The notes beneath the pieces are model-generated. The model was not told the origin of the DNA. It did no database searches and saw only the letters and a program-made list of their open reading frames with translations. Positions 50,000-60,383 of a stretch of DNA of 64,000 nt are shown in pieces. Each line of letters begins with the position of its first letter. Position 1 is the first letter of the stretch. The translations under genes were made by a program, and so were the position numbers. Source of the stretch: Aerococcus viridans (GTDB lineage Bacteria; Bacillota; Bacilli; Lactobacillales; Aerococcaceae). Where the stretch lies: assembly GCF_001543285.1 (NCBI RefSeq), contig NZ_CP014164.1, positions 1,922,001-1,986,000 on the forward strand, in the 5' to 3' direction.

Positions 50000-50725
50000 T
50001 TAAACACCAGTTTCGTCAAATTTATAGCCTACTCCCCAGACTGTTTGAATAAGTTGTGGCCCATACTCTTCCATTTTTTGACGTAACTTTTTAATGTGGG
50101 CATCTACTGTACGCTCATCCCCGTAGAACGGGTCTTCCCAAAGCGTTGTCAGTAAGTGTTCCCGGGTAAACACTTGTTTTGGACGTCCGGCCAATAATTG
50201 TAAAATTTCAAATTCTTTGGGCGTTAAATGTTGAATTAATTGGTCTTTATAGAAGGCTTCACGGTTTTGGCTATTAATCCGGATAAATTCCGTTTGGATG
50301 TCAAATTGATCCGCATTGCCCTTTTCCTCTGCGGCTTCAACTGCAGATTCAGTCAATTGGCTGCGACGGTACAGTGCACGCATCCGTGCCATAAAGGTGA
50401 TTGGGTCAAAGGGTTTAACTACGTAATCATCTGCACCAAGGCCTAAACCAAGGACTTGCTCACTTTCTGCGTCACGAGCAGTCAGCATGATAATTGGTAC
50501 TTGTTTATTTTGTTGGCGAATGTCACGACAGATTTGAATCCCATCTTTACTTGGTAAGTTTAAATCCAAAATCACCATTTCAATCGTTTCTTCGTTGGCT
50601 AAATAGTATTGCCAGCCCTCTTCACCATCCTGGATAAACGTCGCTTCCCAGTCTTTTTGTTGTTCAAAAAACATACTCATCATCTCTGCAACACTTTCGT
50701 TATCTTCAATCATCAAGATGTTCAT
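50000..50725 (-). CDS. OmpR-family response regulator
   Basis: 241 residues. Receiver domain with phosphoacceptor Asp54 (MVILDLNLPSKDG) and Lys in YVVKPFDPITF; C-terminal winged helix (HLTPKEFEILQLLAGRP...VDAHIKKLRQKM). The start is the ATG at 50725 behind TAAGGAGGA; an upstream GTG/ATG in frame at 50749 lacks this. First gene of a four-gene operon: regulator, kinase, VanZ-like, RlmI-like. Confidence 0.95.
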   Translation of the reverse strand: MNILMIEDNESVAEMMSMFFEQQKDWEATFIQDGEEGWQYYLANEETIEMVILDLNLPSKDGIQICRDIRQQNKQVPIIMLTARDAESEQVLGLGLGADDYVVKPFDPITFMARMRALYRRSQLTESAVEAAEEKGNADQFDIQTEFIRINSQNREAFYKDQLIQHLTPKEFEILQLLAGRPKQVFTREHLLTTLWEDPFYGDERTVDAHIKKLRQKMEEYGPQLIQTVWGVGYKFDETGV

Positions 50726-50986
50726 GTTTTCGTCCTCCTTATAAGTCAAATTATTCCTTTAATATTTAGTCCGGCGCTACTATTGGATGGTTTAGGGCAG
50801 AAACTCTATTCTCCTATATTGTACCCTAAAATCCATTACGACCGGCTATCTTTACCTATCTTTTGCCCTAATTTTATAAAATATCAAAAATTTGTGAACT
50901 TTTTGGGGGGAATTGGCGAATAAATACGTATGTAATAGATTGGAGGGGTAACCTCTATTGAGCCAGAAACATTAGGAGGATGAAAA

Positions 50987-51367
50987 ATGAATCAAGTGCA
51001 ATTAATCGGACGTCTAGCTAGAGAAGTCACCCTAACTGAAATTTCGAACAACCGACAGGTGGTCAATAATGCAGTAGCCATTAACCGCAAAGGGAAAGGT
51101 GGGACTGACTATGTCGACTTTATCCCAATTACTGCTTGGAATGGGACGGCTAAACTCATTGATACCTATATGCAAAAAGGCGATGAGTTAGCGGTTGTTG
51201 GTCAATTACGCATGCGTCAGTTTGAAAACAAACAGGGTCAAAACGTTTCATCAATTGAGGTTCAAGTATCTGAAGTAACTTTCCTCCGTAAGAAAATCGG
51301 CGTTGATCAACCGCAAAACCCTGACGAACAATTAATGGCCAATATCGAAACCCTGATTTTAGATTAA
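50987..51367 (+). CDS. ssb: Single-stranded DNA-binding protein
   Basis: OB-fold SSB of 126 residues (MNQVQLIGRLAREVTL ... DFIPITAWNGTAKLI). Shorter than the main replicative SSB, and the C-terminus is ETLILD rather than the acidic DDDLPF tail used for partner binding. It therefore resembles SsbB-type proteins linked to competence or accessory functions. AGGAGG precedes the start. It is a single gene on the plus strand, divergent from the two-component operon. Confidence 0.9.
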   Translation: MNQVQLIGRLAREVTLTEISNNRQVVNNAVAINRKGKGGTDYVDFIPITAWNGTAKLIDTYMQKGDELAVVGQLRMRQFENKQGQNVSSIEVQVSEVTFLRKKIGVDQPQNPDEQLMANIETLILD

Positions 51368-51564
51368 ATAAGATAGAAGACTTGATTAACTCGTCCTAAA
51401 TTAGACCCATCCTGATTTAGGTAGGTCCTACGCTTTCCAGTAGAAAAATGTTCCAGTACAATAGACTTAAAGAAAGGCTTTTATATAGACTTAAATTCAA
51501 GTGTATAATAAAAGCTATTAGCGAAACTATTGTAGAACACATTCTGGTTAGGGGGGAAGCAAGT

Positions 51565-51990
51565 ATGTCTATTTTTCAAATTGTCTATGTCTTTTGCCTG
51601 GCCATCCAACTAGGCTTCTATTTTTCTTTCTCCAACACCATCATGCCCGTGCTTGGCAAACAAGCCGGTAACGTTGGCCAAAGGATTATGCAGGACATCA
51701 ATAAGCAGGTTGAAAACGACCAATTTCTAGGCAGTTTTTTCGCACCGATATTTTTATTCATTGCTATACTTTTGCTGGGCAACCCCATTGACTGGCAAAT
51801 GTATCTGAGCTTTGTGATTTATTTTGCCGGTGTCATCGGCGTAACTATCGCCTTTAATATGCCACTGAACCGCCAACTAGCTAACCGGAAAACCCGAACC
51901 GATTGGGCTGAATTTGTCCAACAATGGTCTAGGTGGAATCATGTGCGAACTGGATCTGCCCTAGTCGCCTTAGCCCTAGCCATCAGCTAA
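51565..51990 (+). CDS. DUF1772 (anthrone-oxygenase-like) membrane protein
   Basis: About 141 residues with four membrane segments. Features FYFSFSNTIMPVLGK near the N-terminus, FNMPLNRQLANRK, and the family motif W-x-x-W-N-H-V-R-T (WSRWNHVRTGSAL). GGGGGGAAG precedes the ATG at 51565; the frame is open back to 51448 without a site. Function of the family in bacteria is unknown. A terminator follows at 52122. Confidence 0.8.
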   Translation: MSIFQIVYVFCLAIQLGFYFSFSNTIMPVLGKQAGNVGQRIMQDINKQVENDQFLGSFFAPIFLFIAILLLGNPIDWQMYLSFVIYFAGVIGVTIAFNMPLNRQLANRKTRTDWAEFVQQWSRWNHVRTGSALVALALAIS

Positions 51991-52121
51991 TTATAATATT
52001 AGCTACACCAACATCTAGTGATTAAACATACCATCATTAAATAACTAGCCTACCGTCACCTGATTATTCACTAAACCAAACCTAATATCAGCTGGTCACC
52101 TGCACATGCATCAGCTATAGA
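51991..52121. other. Intergenic stretch, nothing recognised
   Basis: AT-rich, with stops in all frames. No hairpin or promoter of note before the terminator at 52122. Confidence 0.4.
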
Positions 52122-52166
52122 AAAGGCCTTGTGGCTGAAGATCCTGTTCACCCACAAGGCTTTTAT
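52122..52166 (+). terminator. Terminator of the DUF1772 gene
   Basis: Arms GCCTTGTGG (52126-52134) and CCACAAGGC (52152-52160), then TTTTAT on the plus strand. The reverse side also has a T-rich tail, so it may work both ways. Confidence 0.8.
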
Positions 52167-52307
52167 CGTGAATTTTTTAAACGTTTCTCCTGAGCAATCC
52201 TCTGGCTAAATGATTAGCCGATATTATGTAATACAAAAAAAAAATGACCAATACTAAATTTTGACCCCTACTATAACCAACTGATTGTATACACGAAAAT
52301 TGCAACC

Positions 52308-52350
52308 AAAAAAAGCGATTTTCAAGCAGTCAACCACTGTCAAATCGCTT
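52308..52350 (-). terminator. Terminator of rapZ-yvcK-whiA
   Basis: Arms AAGCGATTT (52313-52321) and AAATCGCTT (52342-52350) with a seven-base T-run on the minus strand. Confidence 0.88.
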
Positions 52351-52377
52351 CATTCTATCTATTCTTCTAAATTTATT

Positions 52378-53322
52378 CTATTGTGTTATTGCTGTATTTC
52401 TTAATTGCTCAGCGTATTGGTTAATCTTACGTAGTCGGTGGTTAACACCTGATTTAGAAATTGGTTCACCGTCAACCAGTTCCCCTAATTCTTTAATAGA
52501 TGCCTCTGGGTTTTCCAACCGCAGTAAGGCAATCTCTTGTAATTTTTCAGGCAATTCACCAATCCCAACGGTTGATTGAATCAATTCGATATTTTCAACT
52601 TGTTTAGAAGCTGCTGTCACGGTCTTATTCAAGTTGGCATTCTCACAATTGACAATCCGATTGACTGAATTCCGCATGTCGCGAACAATTCGAATATCTT
52701 CAAACTTCAGCATAGAAGAAGTGGCCCCAATTAGGGCTAAGAAGTCAGCAATCTGTTCTGACCCTTTTAAATAAGCGATATAACCAGACCGACGTTCGAC
52801 TGACCGCGCATTTAAATTAAACTGGTTCATCATCGTTACCAAGTCTTCGCAATGCTCTTCATATACTGAGTAAATTTCTAAATGATAAGCTGATTTTTCA
52901 GGATTATTCACTGACCCACCAGCCAAGAATGCCCCTCGCAAGTATGACCTACTCCGCTGTTCATTCTCCATCATCTCGGCTGAAATATTTGGATTAATGA
53001 CCAAATTATCTAGAATTTCTAAGTCCTTCAAAATCTCCTCAACTCGGTCTTTCACCCGCACAATATAGATATTATTCTTTTTTAATTTCATTTTCTTCCG
53101 AACAACCAACTCACCGTGGGTATGAAAAAATCCCTTCAACAGTGAGTAGATTCGTCGTGCAATTGCGGCATTTTCTGTCTGTACATTTAAGATTAATTGC
53201 CCATTCATAAGGGAAATCGATCCGTTCATACGTAAAATGGCTGCTAGCTCTGAACGCGCGTGTTCATAGTCCACTGTTAGCTGAGTGAGTTCTTTCTTTA
53301 CATCTCCTGCAAATGAAGCCAC
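52378..53322 (-). CDS. whiA: DNA-binding protein WhiA
   Basis: 314 residues with an N-terminal LAGLIDADG-homing-endonuclease-like part ([22 protein letters not shown]) and a C-terminal helix-turn-helix ([27 protein letters not shown]). In Firmicutes it influences cell division and chromosome segregation. Last of the conserved rapZ-yvcK-whiA trio; 24 bases after yvcK. Confidence 0.96.
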   Translation of the reverse strand: MASFAGDVKKELTQLTVDYEHARSELAAILRMNGSISLMNGQLILNVQTENAAIARRIYSLLKGFFHTHGELVVRKKMKLKKNNIYIVRVKDRVEEILKDLEILDNLVINPNISAEMMENEQRSRSYLRGAFLAGGSVNNPEKSAYHLEIYSVYEEHCEDLVTMMNQFNLNARSVERRSGYIAYLKGSEQIADFLALIGATSSMLKFEDIRIVRDMRNSVNRIVNCENANLNKTVTAASKQVENIELIQSTVGIGELPEKLQEIALLRLENPEASIKELGELVDGEPISKSGVNHRLRKINQYAEQLRNTAITQ

Positions 53323-53346
53323 CAGCTCACCTCTTTCTTATTCACT

Positions 53347-54378
53347 TTATTTTATGCGATCGTTCATGACACCCATAATAGCGCTCACTAATTTATCTTG
53401 GTTATGGTAGACCCCACTTTTTTCAAGATTTAAAAAGTCACAACCAACAACCTGACATTTTTGATCTGCCAAGCCTTGACGGTCTTGAGTGATTTGAACG
53501 AGATAGTCTTTCTCACTCGCACCTTCCAAGTATTCAAAAGGTACTGGGGTTTTATTCAATAGCACCGTGTCTATCGCCTTAGCCCCTAAGTGTTCGTTAA
53601 TTACACGTACATGGTCTGCATCTGAGAAATGCTCAGTCTCGCCAAGTTGTGTCATGATATTACAAATATAGACAACTTTGGCGGGCGTGTCAACAATTGC
53701 GTTACGAATTTCCTCAATTGCCACGTTCGGCAAAATAGACGTATATAAAGAACCAGGTCCCAGAATGACCATATCGGCCTGCATAATTTCTGACACCACC
53801 TCGCGCCCAGCACGCGGACTAGTGATTGGATTACCCAACTCATCCACTTGCTTTCGGTCATTGGCCAAGCGAACAGTCACTTCTTGAATTTGGTCAGGGT
53901 GGGCTACAACAGCTGTTTCCCCTTCAATCATAGTCCCATCTGCAAAGTGCCCTTGTAAAACAAGCGCCTCTTCACAAGCTGGCAAGACCTTGCCATCCAC
54001 TTCCATCATATAAGAAAGTAGACGCATAGCGGCAAAGGTATCGCCCCGCATTTCAGCAATGGCTGCAATGATTAAGTTGCCAATCGCGTGACCAGAAAAT
54101 TCTTTATCTTCTTCACTAAAACGGTATTGGAATACATCTTTATATATTTTCTTCATGTCCGATAGTGCAACTAGGCAATTACGGATATCTCCTGGAGGAA
54201 TTGTACTGACTGCATTACGTAAAGAGCCACTCGACCCACCATCATCAGCCACCGTGACGATGGCTGTCACATTACAATCAGCATTCTTTAGACCTTCCAA
54301 CAAGATAGGAAGACCCGTTCCGCCTCCGATGACCGCAACCTTTGGTCGTCTACCCGGACGTGGATTCTTATTTATCAC
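53347..54378 (-). CDS. yvcK: Gluconeogenesis factor YvcK/GlmR
   Basis: 343 residues of the CofD-like family, binding UDP-sugars and adjusting carbon flow to cell-wall precursors. N-terminal VAVIGGGTGLPILLEGL, then ADDGGSSGSLR and PPGDIRNCLVAL are the family hallmarks. Start overlaps the rapZ stop by four bases, indicating translational coupling. Confidence 0.96.
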   Translation of the reverse strand: MINKNPRPGRRPKVAVIGGGTGLPILLEGLKNADCNVTAIVTVADDGGSSGSLRNAVSTIPPGDIRNCLVALSDMKKIYKDVFQYRFSEEDKEFSGHAIGNLIIAAIAEMRGDTFAAMRLLSYMMEVDGKVLPACEEALVLQGHFADGTMIEGETAVVAHPDQIQEVTVRLANDRKQVDELGNPITSPRAGREVVSEIMQADMVILGPGSLYTSILPNVAIEEIRNAIVDTPAKVVYICNIMTQLGETEHFSDADHVRVINEHLGAKAIDTVLLNKTPVPFEYLEGASEKDYLVQITQDRQGLADQKCQVVGCDFLNLEKSGVYHNQDKLVSAIMGVMNDRIK

Positions 54379-55262
54379 GATAGGTTCATCGACTCTTTTC
54401 TTTTTGTGCGATCACGGTGGATGATGTTGACCTTGTAACCTAGGTCTTGGATATGGTGGGCAACACGTTCAGTCAAGGCAATTGACCGGTGCTGACCGCC
54501 TGTACATCCGATAGTGATCGTCAGACTAGACTTCCCTTCTTTTTCATATAAGGGTAATTCAAAATCTAATAAATCAGTAAATTTACGGTAGAAAGTCTCT
54601 GTTTCTGGTTGAGACATGACATAGTCATAAACTGGTGCATCTAGCCCTGTCATTGGGCGTAATTCATCGATATAATGCGGATTTGGTAAGAAACGGACGT
54701 CCATCACGATATCTGAATCAATGGGTAAACCATATTTAAATCCAAATGACATGACATTAACAGTGAAAGTTCCCTCATCTTCAGATTGGAATTCGGTCAA
54801 CAATAACTCGCGGAATTTACGAGGTGTTAAGTTAGTCGTATCAATCACTGTAGATTCCTTACGAATATCATTTAATAAGATTTTTTCTTTTTGAATCGCT
54901 TCTAAGACAGACACCCCATCTTTTTGAAGTGGGTGGGCACGGCGTGTTTCTTTATAACGAGCCACTAAAGTCTGATCATCCGCTTCTAGGAATAATACGG
55001 ACATTTCAATGGTGTTCGTGTTGTCCATGCCATTAATCTCTGTTAATAACTCATCAAAGAATGAACGTGACCGTAAATCAATCACTAAACAGATTTTACT
55101 GATTTTACCTGTTTCTTTGATTAAATCCCAGAATTTAGGTAATAGTGACGGTGGCATATTATCCACGCAGTAGTAACCCATATCTTCAAAACTTTGTAGG
55201 GCGACCGTTTTACCGGCACCGCTCATACCTGTGATAATGACTAATTTTAGTTGATCATTCAA
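54375..55262 (-). CDS. rapZ: RNase adapter/nucleotide-binding protein RapZ
   Basis: 295 residues. Walker A GMSGAGKT at about 12-19; the C-terminal domain has GCTGGQHRS. In E. coli it guides decay of GlmZ; in Firmicutes (YvcJ) it hydrolyses nucleotides and affects competence. Shares the operon with yvcK and whiA. Confidence 0.96.
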   Translation of the reverse strand: MNDQLKLVIITGMSGAGKTVALQSFEDMGYYCVDNMPPSLLPKFWDLIKETGKISKICLVIDLRSRSFFDELLTEINGMDNTNTIEMSVLFLEADDQTLVARYKETRRAHPLQKDGVSVLEAIQKEKILLNDIRKESTVIDTTNLTPRKFRELLLTEFQSEDEGTFTVNVMSFGFKYGLPIDSDIVMDVRFLPNPHYIDELRPMTGLDAPVYDYVMSQPETETFYRKFTDLLDFELPLYEKEGKSSLTITIGCTGGQHRSIALTERVAHHIQDLGYKVNIIHRDRTKRKESMNLS

Positions 55263-55334
55263 TTTGTTTTTTCCTCCTTAAAGGGGAGATGAAAGGTTGC
55301 CCTTTTATCGATAAAGCTGCCAGACAGCAGACAC

Positions 55335-57059
55335 TTAAGCCGTTAAGTCGTTTAAGGCTGCCTCATATGCCTTAATTTTTGCTTGTGTTGCTTCTAGTGA
55401 ATCAGCGACCACACCAATATAGAACTTGATTTTTGGTTCTGTACCTGATGGTCTAACGGCAATCCATGTTTCATCTGCTAGATAGTATTTCAATACATTT
55501 GATTTGTCCATGCCTAAGGCTTCAGTAGTACCGTCAGCAAACTGGCGCGTATCTTGTAGGTAGTCCTCAGTTTTAACAACTGCTTGACCAGCGATTTCAC
55601 TTAAACCTTCCCCACGCAAATTGTTTAGGATGGCTTCGATTTTAGATGCACCCTCTTGGCCTGGTAAGCTTACAGAGATTGTTTTTTCTTGGTAGGTGCC
55701 GTATTCAGCAAACAAGTCTTGTAAGCCATCATAAGCTGTTTTACCTTGTTTCTTGTAGAAAGCGGCTACTTCAGCTAATAATAAAGTCGCTTGAACGGCG
55801 TCTTTATCACGAACGAAGGCTTTCACTAAATATCCGTAACTTTCTTCGAAACCGAATAGGAAAGTCTTGCTAGCATCAGCTTCATAGTTTTTGATCTTTT
55901 CCGCAATAAATTTGAATCCAGTTAATACGTCAACTGTTTCAACACCAAATGATTTGGCAATCGTTGTTGGCATCTCACTTGATACGATGGATTTTAAAAT
56001 CACTCCGTTATCAGGTAATGTACCTGTATTTTTCTTAGCGGTTAAAATATAATGCGTCATTAATGCGGCAATTTGGTTACCAGTAATCACTTGGTAGTCA
56101 CCATTTGGCAATTTCACAGCTGCACCCATACGGTCAGCATCCGGGTCAGTCGCGATTAAGATATCCGCGTCATTGTTCTTACCATACTTTTCAGCCACTT
56201 CAAAGGCCCCCGCTTCTTCAGGGTTTGGTGATTTAACCGTTGAAAAATCAGCATCCGGCTCTTTTTGCTCAGCTACATAGGTGACATTGGTAAACCCAGC
56301 GTCAGCTAAAGTGCGTTCCACCAGCATTTGACCCGTACCATGTAGTGGTGTATAAACGATAGATACTTGGTCAGCCATCTCGTCAATCACAGCTTGGTCC
56401 ACCACAACAGCCTTCATATTATCTAAGTATTTTTGGTCGATTTCTTCACCAATAATCGTAATTGTGCCGTCAGCCTTAAGCGCTGCTTCATCGCCTACTT
56501 CAACAGTTAATGGGTTTTGAACCGCACGTACGTTGGCCGTTACAGCATCCGCGTCCACTGGTGGCATTTGTCCACCATCTTCACCGTACACCTTGTAACC
56601 GTTGTAGTCAGCTGGGTTGTGAGAAGCTGTGATCATAATCCCCGCAAAGGCATTTAATTCACGGACTGCAAATGACAATTCAGGCGTTGGGCGTAATGAT
56701 TCAAATACGTAAGATTTAATCCCGTGTGCCCCTAAAGTTTTCGCCGATTCCATAGCAAATTCAGGCGACATATGACGAGAATCGTAAGCAATCGCCACCC
56801 CACGGTCCTTCGCATCTTGACCATAATCTTCTAGTAAGTTAGCCAATCCTTCAGTCGCTTGACGAATAGTATAAATATTCATCCGGTTAATGCCGGCACC
56901 TAAAATCCCGCGCATACCAGCTGTACCAAAACTCAATGGTTGATAAAAAGCATCCTCAAGCAATTTTTCGTCAGCTTCAATAGACGCCAAATCCTCTTTC
57001 AAAGCACCGTCTAACTCTTCAAAATTACGCCATTGTAAGTAAGTTTCTTTCCAGTTCAT
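55335..57059 (-). CDS. pgcA: Phosphoglucomutase (alpha-phosphohexomutase family)
   Basis: 574 residues. Catalytic phosphoserine Ser146 in TASHNP, metal loop DPDADRMG, sugar loop GFEESYG, phosphate-binding loop RPSGTEPKIKFY. Interconverts glucose 6-phosphate and glucose 1-phosphate; with galU it supplies UDP-glucose. A cre-like sequence lies just upstream of its start. Confidence 0.95.
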   Translation of the reverse strand: MNWKETYLQWRNFEELDGALKEDLASIEADEKLLEDAFYQPLSFGTAGMRGILGAGINRMNIYTIRQATEGLANLLEDYGQDAKDRGVAIAYDSRHMSPEFAMESAKTLGAHGIKSYVFESLRPTPELSFAVRELNAFAGIMITASHNPADYNGYKVYGEDGGQMPPVDADAVTANVRAVQNPLTVEVGDEAALKADGTITIIGEEIDQKYLDNMKAVVVDQAVIDEMADQVSIVYTPLHGTGQMLVERTLADAGFTNVTYVAEQKEPDADFSTVKSPNPEEAGAFEVAEKYGKNNDADILIATDPDADRMGAAVKLPNGDYQVITGNQIAALMTHYILTAKKNTGTLPDNGVILKSIVSSEMPTTIAKSFGVETVDVLTGFKFIAEKIKNYEADASKTFLFGFEESYGYLVKAFVRDKDAVQATLLLAEVAAFYKKQGKTAYDGLQDLFAEYGTYQEKTISVSLPGQEGASKIEAILNNLRGEGLSEIAGQAVVKTEDYLQDTRQFADGTTEALGMDKSNVLKYYLADETWIAVRPSGTEPKIKFYIGVVADSLEATQAKIKAYEAALNDLTA

Positions 57060-57078
57060 CCTATAGCCTCCCTAGTTT

Positions 57079-57092
57079 TAAAAGCGATAACA
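57079..57092. promoter_or_regulatory. cre-like site upstream of pgcA
   Basis: TAAAAGCGATAACA matches the CcpA consensus at 13 of 14 positions, about 20 bases before the start codon. Confidence 0.4.
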
Positions 57093-57200
57093 TCTTAACC
57101 TTATTGTATCAAATTTTATGAAAAAAGATACATCAAAGATAAGCCGATTGGCAATTTCATATAGTGTACTAGCTTGAGCGAAGGTTGGTCCTTTTTCAAT

Positions 57201-57232
57201 CAAAAAGGAGGTAGACCAAAGCCTACCCCCTT
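57201..57232 (-). terminator. Terminator of trxB
   Basis: Arms AAGGAGGTAG (57205-57214) and CTACCCCCTT (57223-57232); one pair is a wobble on the minus strand, and a T-run follows. Confidence 0.82.
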
Positions 57233-57283
57233 CAAGCTAACGCACAGTCTCCTTGCTTTAGCTGTTTTATATGATGTTTAGAA

Positions 57284-58231
57284 CTAGTCGTTTAGTGCTT
57301 CAATGTAATTGAAGGCTTCTTGACCACCAATGGCACCGTCACCGACTGCTGTTGAAATTTGGCGCAATTTCTTTTGACGAACGTCACCAATGGCGAAGAT
57401 ACCAGGAATATTTGTTTGCATGTCTTCATCTGTGATCACCCAGCCTTCTTCATCTGTGATGTTTAAATCAGCAAATGCTTCGGTATTTGGAATCAAACCA
57501 ACATAAATGAAGACACCATCTGTATCCACGTCAGTGATTTCACCAGTTTTAACGTTTTCAACGGCTAAACCAGTGACTTTCATGTCGTCCCCTTTGATTT
57601 CTTTGACAACTGTATTCCAGGTGAAATCAACCTTATCGTTAGACATAGCACGGTCTTGTAAGATTTTTTGAGCCCGTAATTCGTCACGACGGTGAACGAT
57701 ATTCACGTTTTTACCAAATTGCGTTAAGTAAGTCCCTTCTTCAACAGCTGAGTCACCCCCACCAATTACACGAAGGTCTTTATCACGGAAGAAAGCCCCG
57801 TCACAAACCGCACAGTAAGAAACACCGCGACCTGAATATTTATCTTCACCTGGCACACCCAATTTACGGTGAACAGAACCAGTTGCGATAATGATCGCCT
57901 TAGCTTGGTAAGTTTTACCCATATCTGTTTCCAGTAAATGCGCCCCTTCATTCGGCGTTACTTTAGTGACCGTCCCAAATTCGTGGACCACACCAAATTG
58001 CATAGCCCCCTCATACATTTCATTGGCCAAGTCTGGTCCTTGGATGCTTTTGAAACCAGGGTAATTTTCGACATCCGCTGTATTGACCAATTCGCCCCCA
58101 GGGATTCCACGTTCTAATAATGCTACGGACAAGTTAGCCCGTGATGCGTATAAGGCAGCAGTCATACCCGCTGGTCCTGCACCAACCACAACTACATCAA
58201 ATTTTTGAATTTCTTCTGCCAAATTGTACAC
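57284..58231 (-). CDS. trxB: Thioredoxin-disulfide reductase
   Basis: 315 residues. FAD-binding VVVVGAGPAGMTAALYASR, redox pair Cys140-Ala-Val-Cys143, NADPH-binding VIGGGDSAVEEG and C-terminal FAIGDVRQK. Reduces thioredoxin with NADPH. Single transcription unit by its terminator. Confidence 0.96.
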   Translation of the reverse strand: MYNLAEEIQKFDVVVVGAGPAGMTAALYASRANLSVALLERGIPGGELVNTADVENYPGFKSIQGPDLANEMYEGAMQFGVVHEFGTVTKVTPNEGAHLLETDMGKTYQAKAIIIATGSVHRKLGVPGEDKYSGRGVSYCAVCDGAFFRDKDLRVIGGGDSAVEEGTYLTQFGKNVNIVHRRDELRAQKILQDRAMSNDKVDFTWNTVVKEIKGDDMKVTGLAVENVKTGEITDVDTDGVFIYVGLIPNTEAFADLNITDEEGWVITDEDMQTNIPGIFAIGDVRQKKLRQISTAVGDGAIGGQEAFNYIEALND

Positions 58232-58308
58232 ATCCTTTCTTGTAATTTTTCATTTTTATAATCAATTGCTTTTCTTAACATCGTTTACCATTCTAACACG
58301 ATTTAAGG

Positions 58309-58347
58309 GAAAAAGATTGCAACTAGCTCAAGCTAATTACAATCTTT
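58309..58347 (-). terminator. Terminator of hprK-lgt-gpsA-galU
   Basis: Arms AAAGATTG (58312-58319) and CAATCTTT (58340-58347) with an inner AGCT stem and a T-run on the minus strand. Confidence 0.82.
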
Positions 58348-58367
58348 CACAAAAACTCTCTAATGAA

Positions 58368-59240
58368 TTAAAGTTCATCTTCGATGGATAGTAAGTACTC
58401 TTTCAAACCTTCTTTGATATCGTCTTGTTCAAGACCATATTCAATGCTTGTTTGCATGTAGCCCAATTTATTCCCAACATCATAACGACGACCAGTAAAC
58501 TCATACGCAAACACGCGTTGCGTTTTGTTTAAACGGTCAATGGCATCTGTTAATTGGATTTCGTTACCAGCACCCTCACCTTGTGTTTCCAACAAGTCAA
58601 AGATTTCTGGTGTTAACAAGTAACGACCGATAATCGCCAAGTTTGATGGCGCATCTTCTGGTTTTGGTTTTTCAACGAATTGTTTTACATTGTAGATTTT
58701 TTCAGAGAATTGCGCTTCAGGATCGATTACCCCGTATTTATCTGTATCTTCATGTGGTACAGGCATTACCGCAATGTTAGACGCTTTTGTGACATCATAA
58801 GCGTCAATCAATTGTTTCGTTAATGGCACTTCGTCAACCATCAAGTCATCCCCAAGCATTACGACAAAAGGCTCGTCACCAACAAAGGCTTTTGCTTGTA
58901 ATACCGCGTCTCCTAACCCTTTTGGATAAGATTGACGTTTGAAGAATAGGTTTAAACCAACCGTTTCCCCGATGATTTCAAGCAAGTCATCACGGCCCTT
59001 ATCAGCCAAGTTAGACTCTAACTCCACATTTGAGTCAAAGTGGTCTTCGATTGGTCGTTTACTTTTTCCAGTAACAATTAGAATATCTTCAATTCCTGAA
59101 GCCAAGGCCTCTTCTACGATAAATTGAATCGTTGGTTTATTAACAATCGGCAACATCTCTTTCGCCATCGCCTTTGTTGCAGGTAAGAACCGTGTACCTA
59201 GCCCTGCTGCAGGAATAATCGCTTTTCTTACTTTCGCCAT
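58368..59240 (-). CDS. galU: UTP-glucose-1-phosphate uridylyltransferase GalU
   Basis: About 290 residues. Nucleotidyltransferase signature [23 protein letters not shown] (start of the domain), VMLGDDL and the active-site [13 protein letters not shown]. Makes UDP-glucose. GGAGG precedes the ATG at 59240, so the longer frame to 59255 is not used. Last gene of the hprK operon. Confidence 0.95.
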   Translation of the reverse strand: MAKVRKAIIPAAGLGTRFLPATKAMAKEMLPIVNKPTIQFIVEEALASGIEDILIVTGKSKRPIEDHFDSNVELESNLADKGRDDLLEIIGETVGLNLFFKRQSYPKGLGDAVLQAKAFVGDEPFVVMLGDDLMVDEVPLTKQLIDAYDVTKASNIAVMPVPHEDTDKYGVIDPEAQFSEKIYNVKQFVEKPKPEDAPSNLAIIGRYLLTPEIFDLLETQGEGAGNEIQLTDAIDRLNKTQRVFAYEFTGRRYDVGNKLGYMQTSIEYGLEQDDIKEGLKEYLLSIEDEL

Positions 59241-59298
59241 GAATGAATCCTCCATTTATCTACTAAATTTTCTAACTTCATTATAACTCAAATTGCCC

Positions 59299-60351
59299 TT
59301 AAAAAATATCCTTCAAGTCATCTTCAAATTGCAATTCACCTTTGCGTTCTCTAGCCATTAAAGTGGCAATCACATCTTGAATAGTAGACTCACCTTGAAT
59401 CACCTTGTAAATTGCTTGGGTAATCGGCATATCAACGCCCTCTTCTTGGGCCAATTCATAGGCTGAAACAGCTGTCGCAAACCCTTCAACAACCATACCC
59501 ATGTGGTCTTCAACATCTTTAACCGCTTGACCTTGACCAACTTGTTGACCCGCCCGCCAGTTTCTTGAGTGGACACTGGTGGCAGTAACAATCAAGTCAC
59601 CGACAGCTGAAAGGCCCATAAAGGTTAGTGGATCAGCCCCCATGGCCACTCCTAACCGGGTAATTTCAGCAAGCCCTCGGCTGATTAAAGCCGCCTTGGC
59701 ATTGTCCCCATAACCTGCACCTACTAAGGCACCAGCACCTAGGGCGATAATATTTTTCAATGACCCTGCCAGTTCAACCCCGATGATATCCGGATTGGTA
59801 TAAACCCTAAAGTAGTCATTCATGAATACTTCTTGGACTAAGTGGCAGGCCTCGTCATCAATTGAAGCCGCTGTTATGGCCGTAATATCATGTTTGACCA
59901 CCTCTTCTGCGTGACTTGGTCCGGATAAAACCACCACACGCGCTTGGCCGATTGGCTGGAAGACTTCCGTTAGAATCTCAGAAATCCGCAAGTGAGTGCC
60001 CTGCTCTAATCCCTTAGCCGCGTGCATAATGACCGGTAATTCGTGCACATTTTTCTCCTGCAAGATAGCAACCACCTGGCTTGCTACCTGCCGTATGGCC
60101 TTGGTGGGCACGACAAAGTTGATTAAGTCTGCCTGGTCCAAGGCTTTGCCCATATCATTTGTTGCAATAATATTCTTCGGCAACACTAGATCAGGTAAAT
60201 AATGGTCATTTTTCCCAGTGGTCTGAATCTCACGGGCCTGGTCTGGATTATGGGTCCATAAGGTCACCTGATGGCCATTTTCTGCAAGGACCATGGCAAG
60301 TGCTGTTCCCCATGAGCCAGCGCCTAGTACGGCAATATTTTTGGACGTCAC
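59299..60351 (-). CDS. gpsA: Glycerol-3-phosphate dehydrogenase [NAD(P)+] GpsA
   Basis: About 350 residues. NAD-binding [12 protein letters not shown] at the N-terminus and the substrate-binding [17 protein letters not shown] segment. Reduces dihydroxyacetone phosphate to glycerol 3-phosphate for phospholipid synthesis. I chose the GTG at 60351 because GGAG precedes it; the ATG at 60378, nearer to lgt, has no binding site. With glpK dead in this strain, this enzyme would be the visible source of glycerol 3-phosphate. Confidence 0.93.
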   Translation of the reverse strand: MTSKNIAVLGAGSWGTALAMVLAENGHQVTLWTHNPDQAREIQTTGKNDHYLPDLVLPKNIIATNDMGKALDQADLINFVVPTKAIRQVASQVVAILQEKNVHELPVIMHAAKGLEQGTHLRISEILTEVFQPIGQARVVVLSGPSHAEEVVKHDITAITAASIDDEACHLVQEVFMNDYFRVYTNPDIIGVELAGSLKNIIALGAGALVGAGYGDNAKAALISRGLAEITRLGVAMGADPLTFMGLSAVGDLIVTATSVHSRNWRAGQQVGQGQAVKDVEDHMGMVVEGFATAVSAYELAQEEGVDMPITQAIYKVIQGESTIQDVIATLMARERKGELQFEDDLKDIF

Positions 60352-60383
60352 GTCATCACTTCTCCATTCTATGGGCATATTTT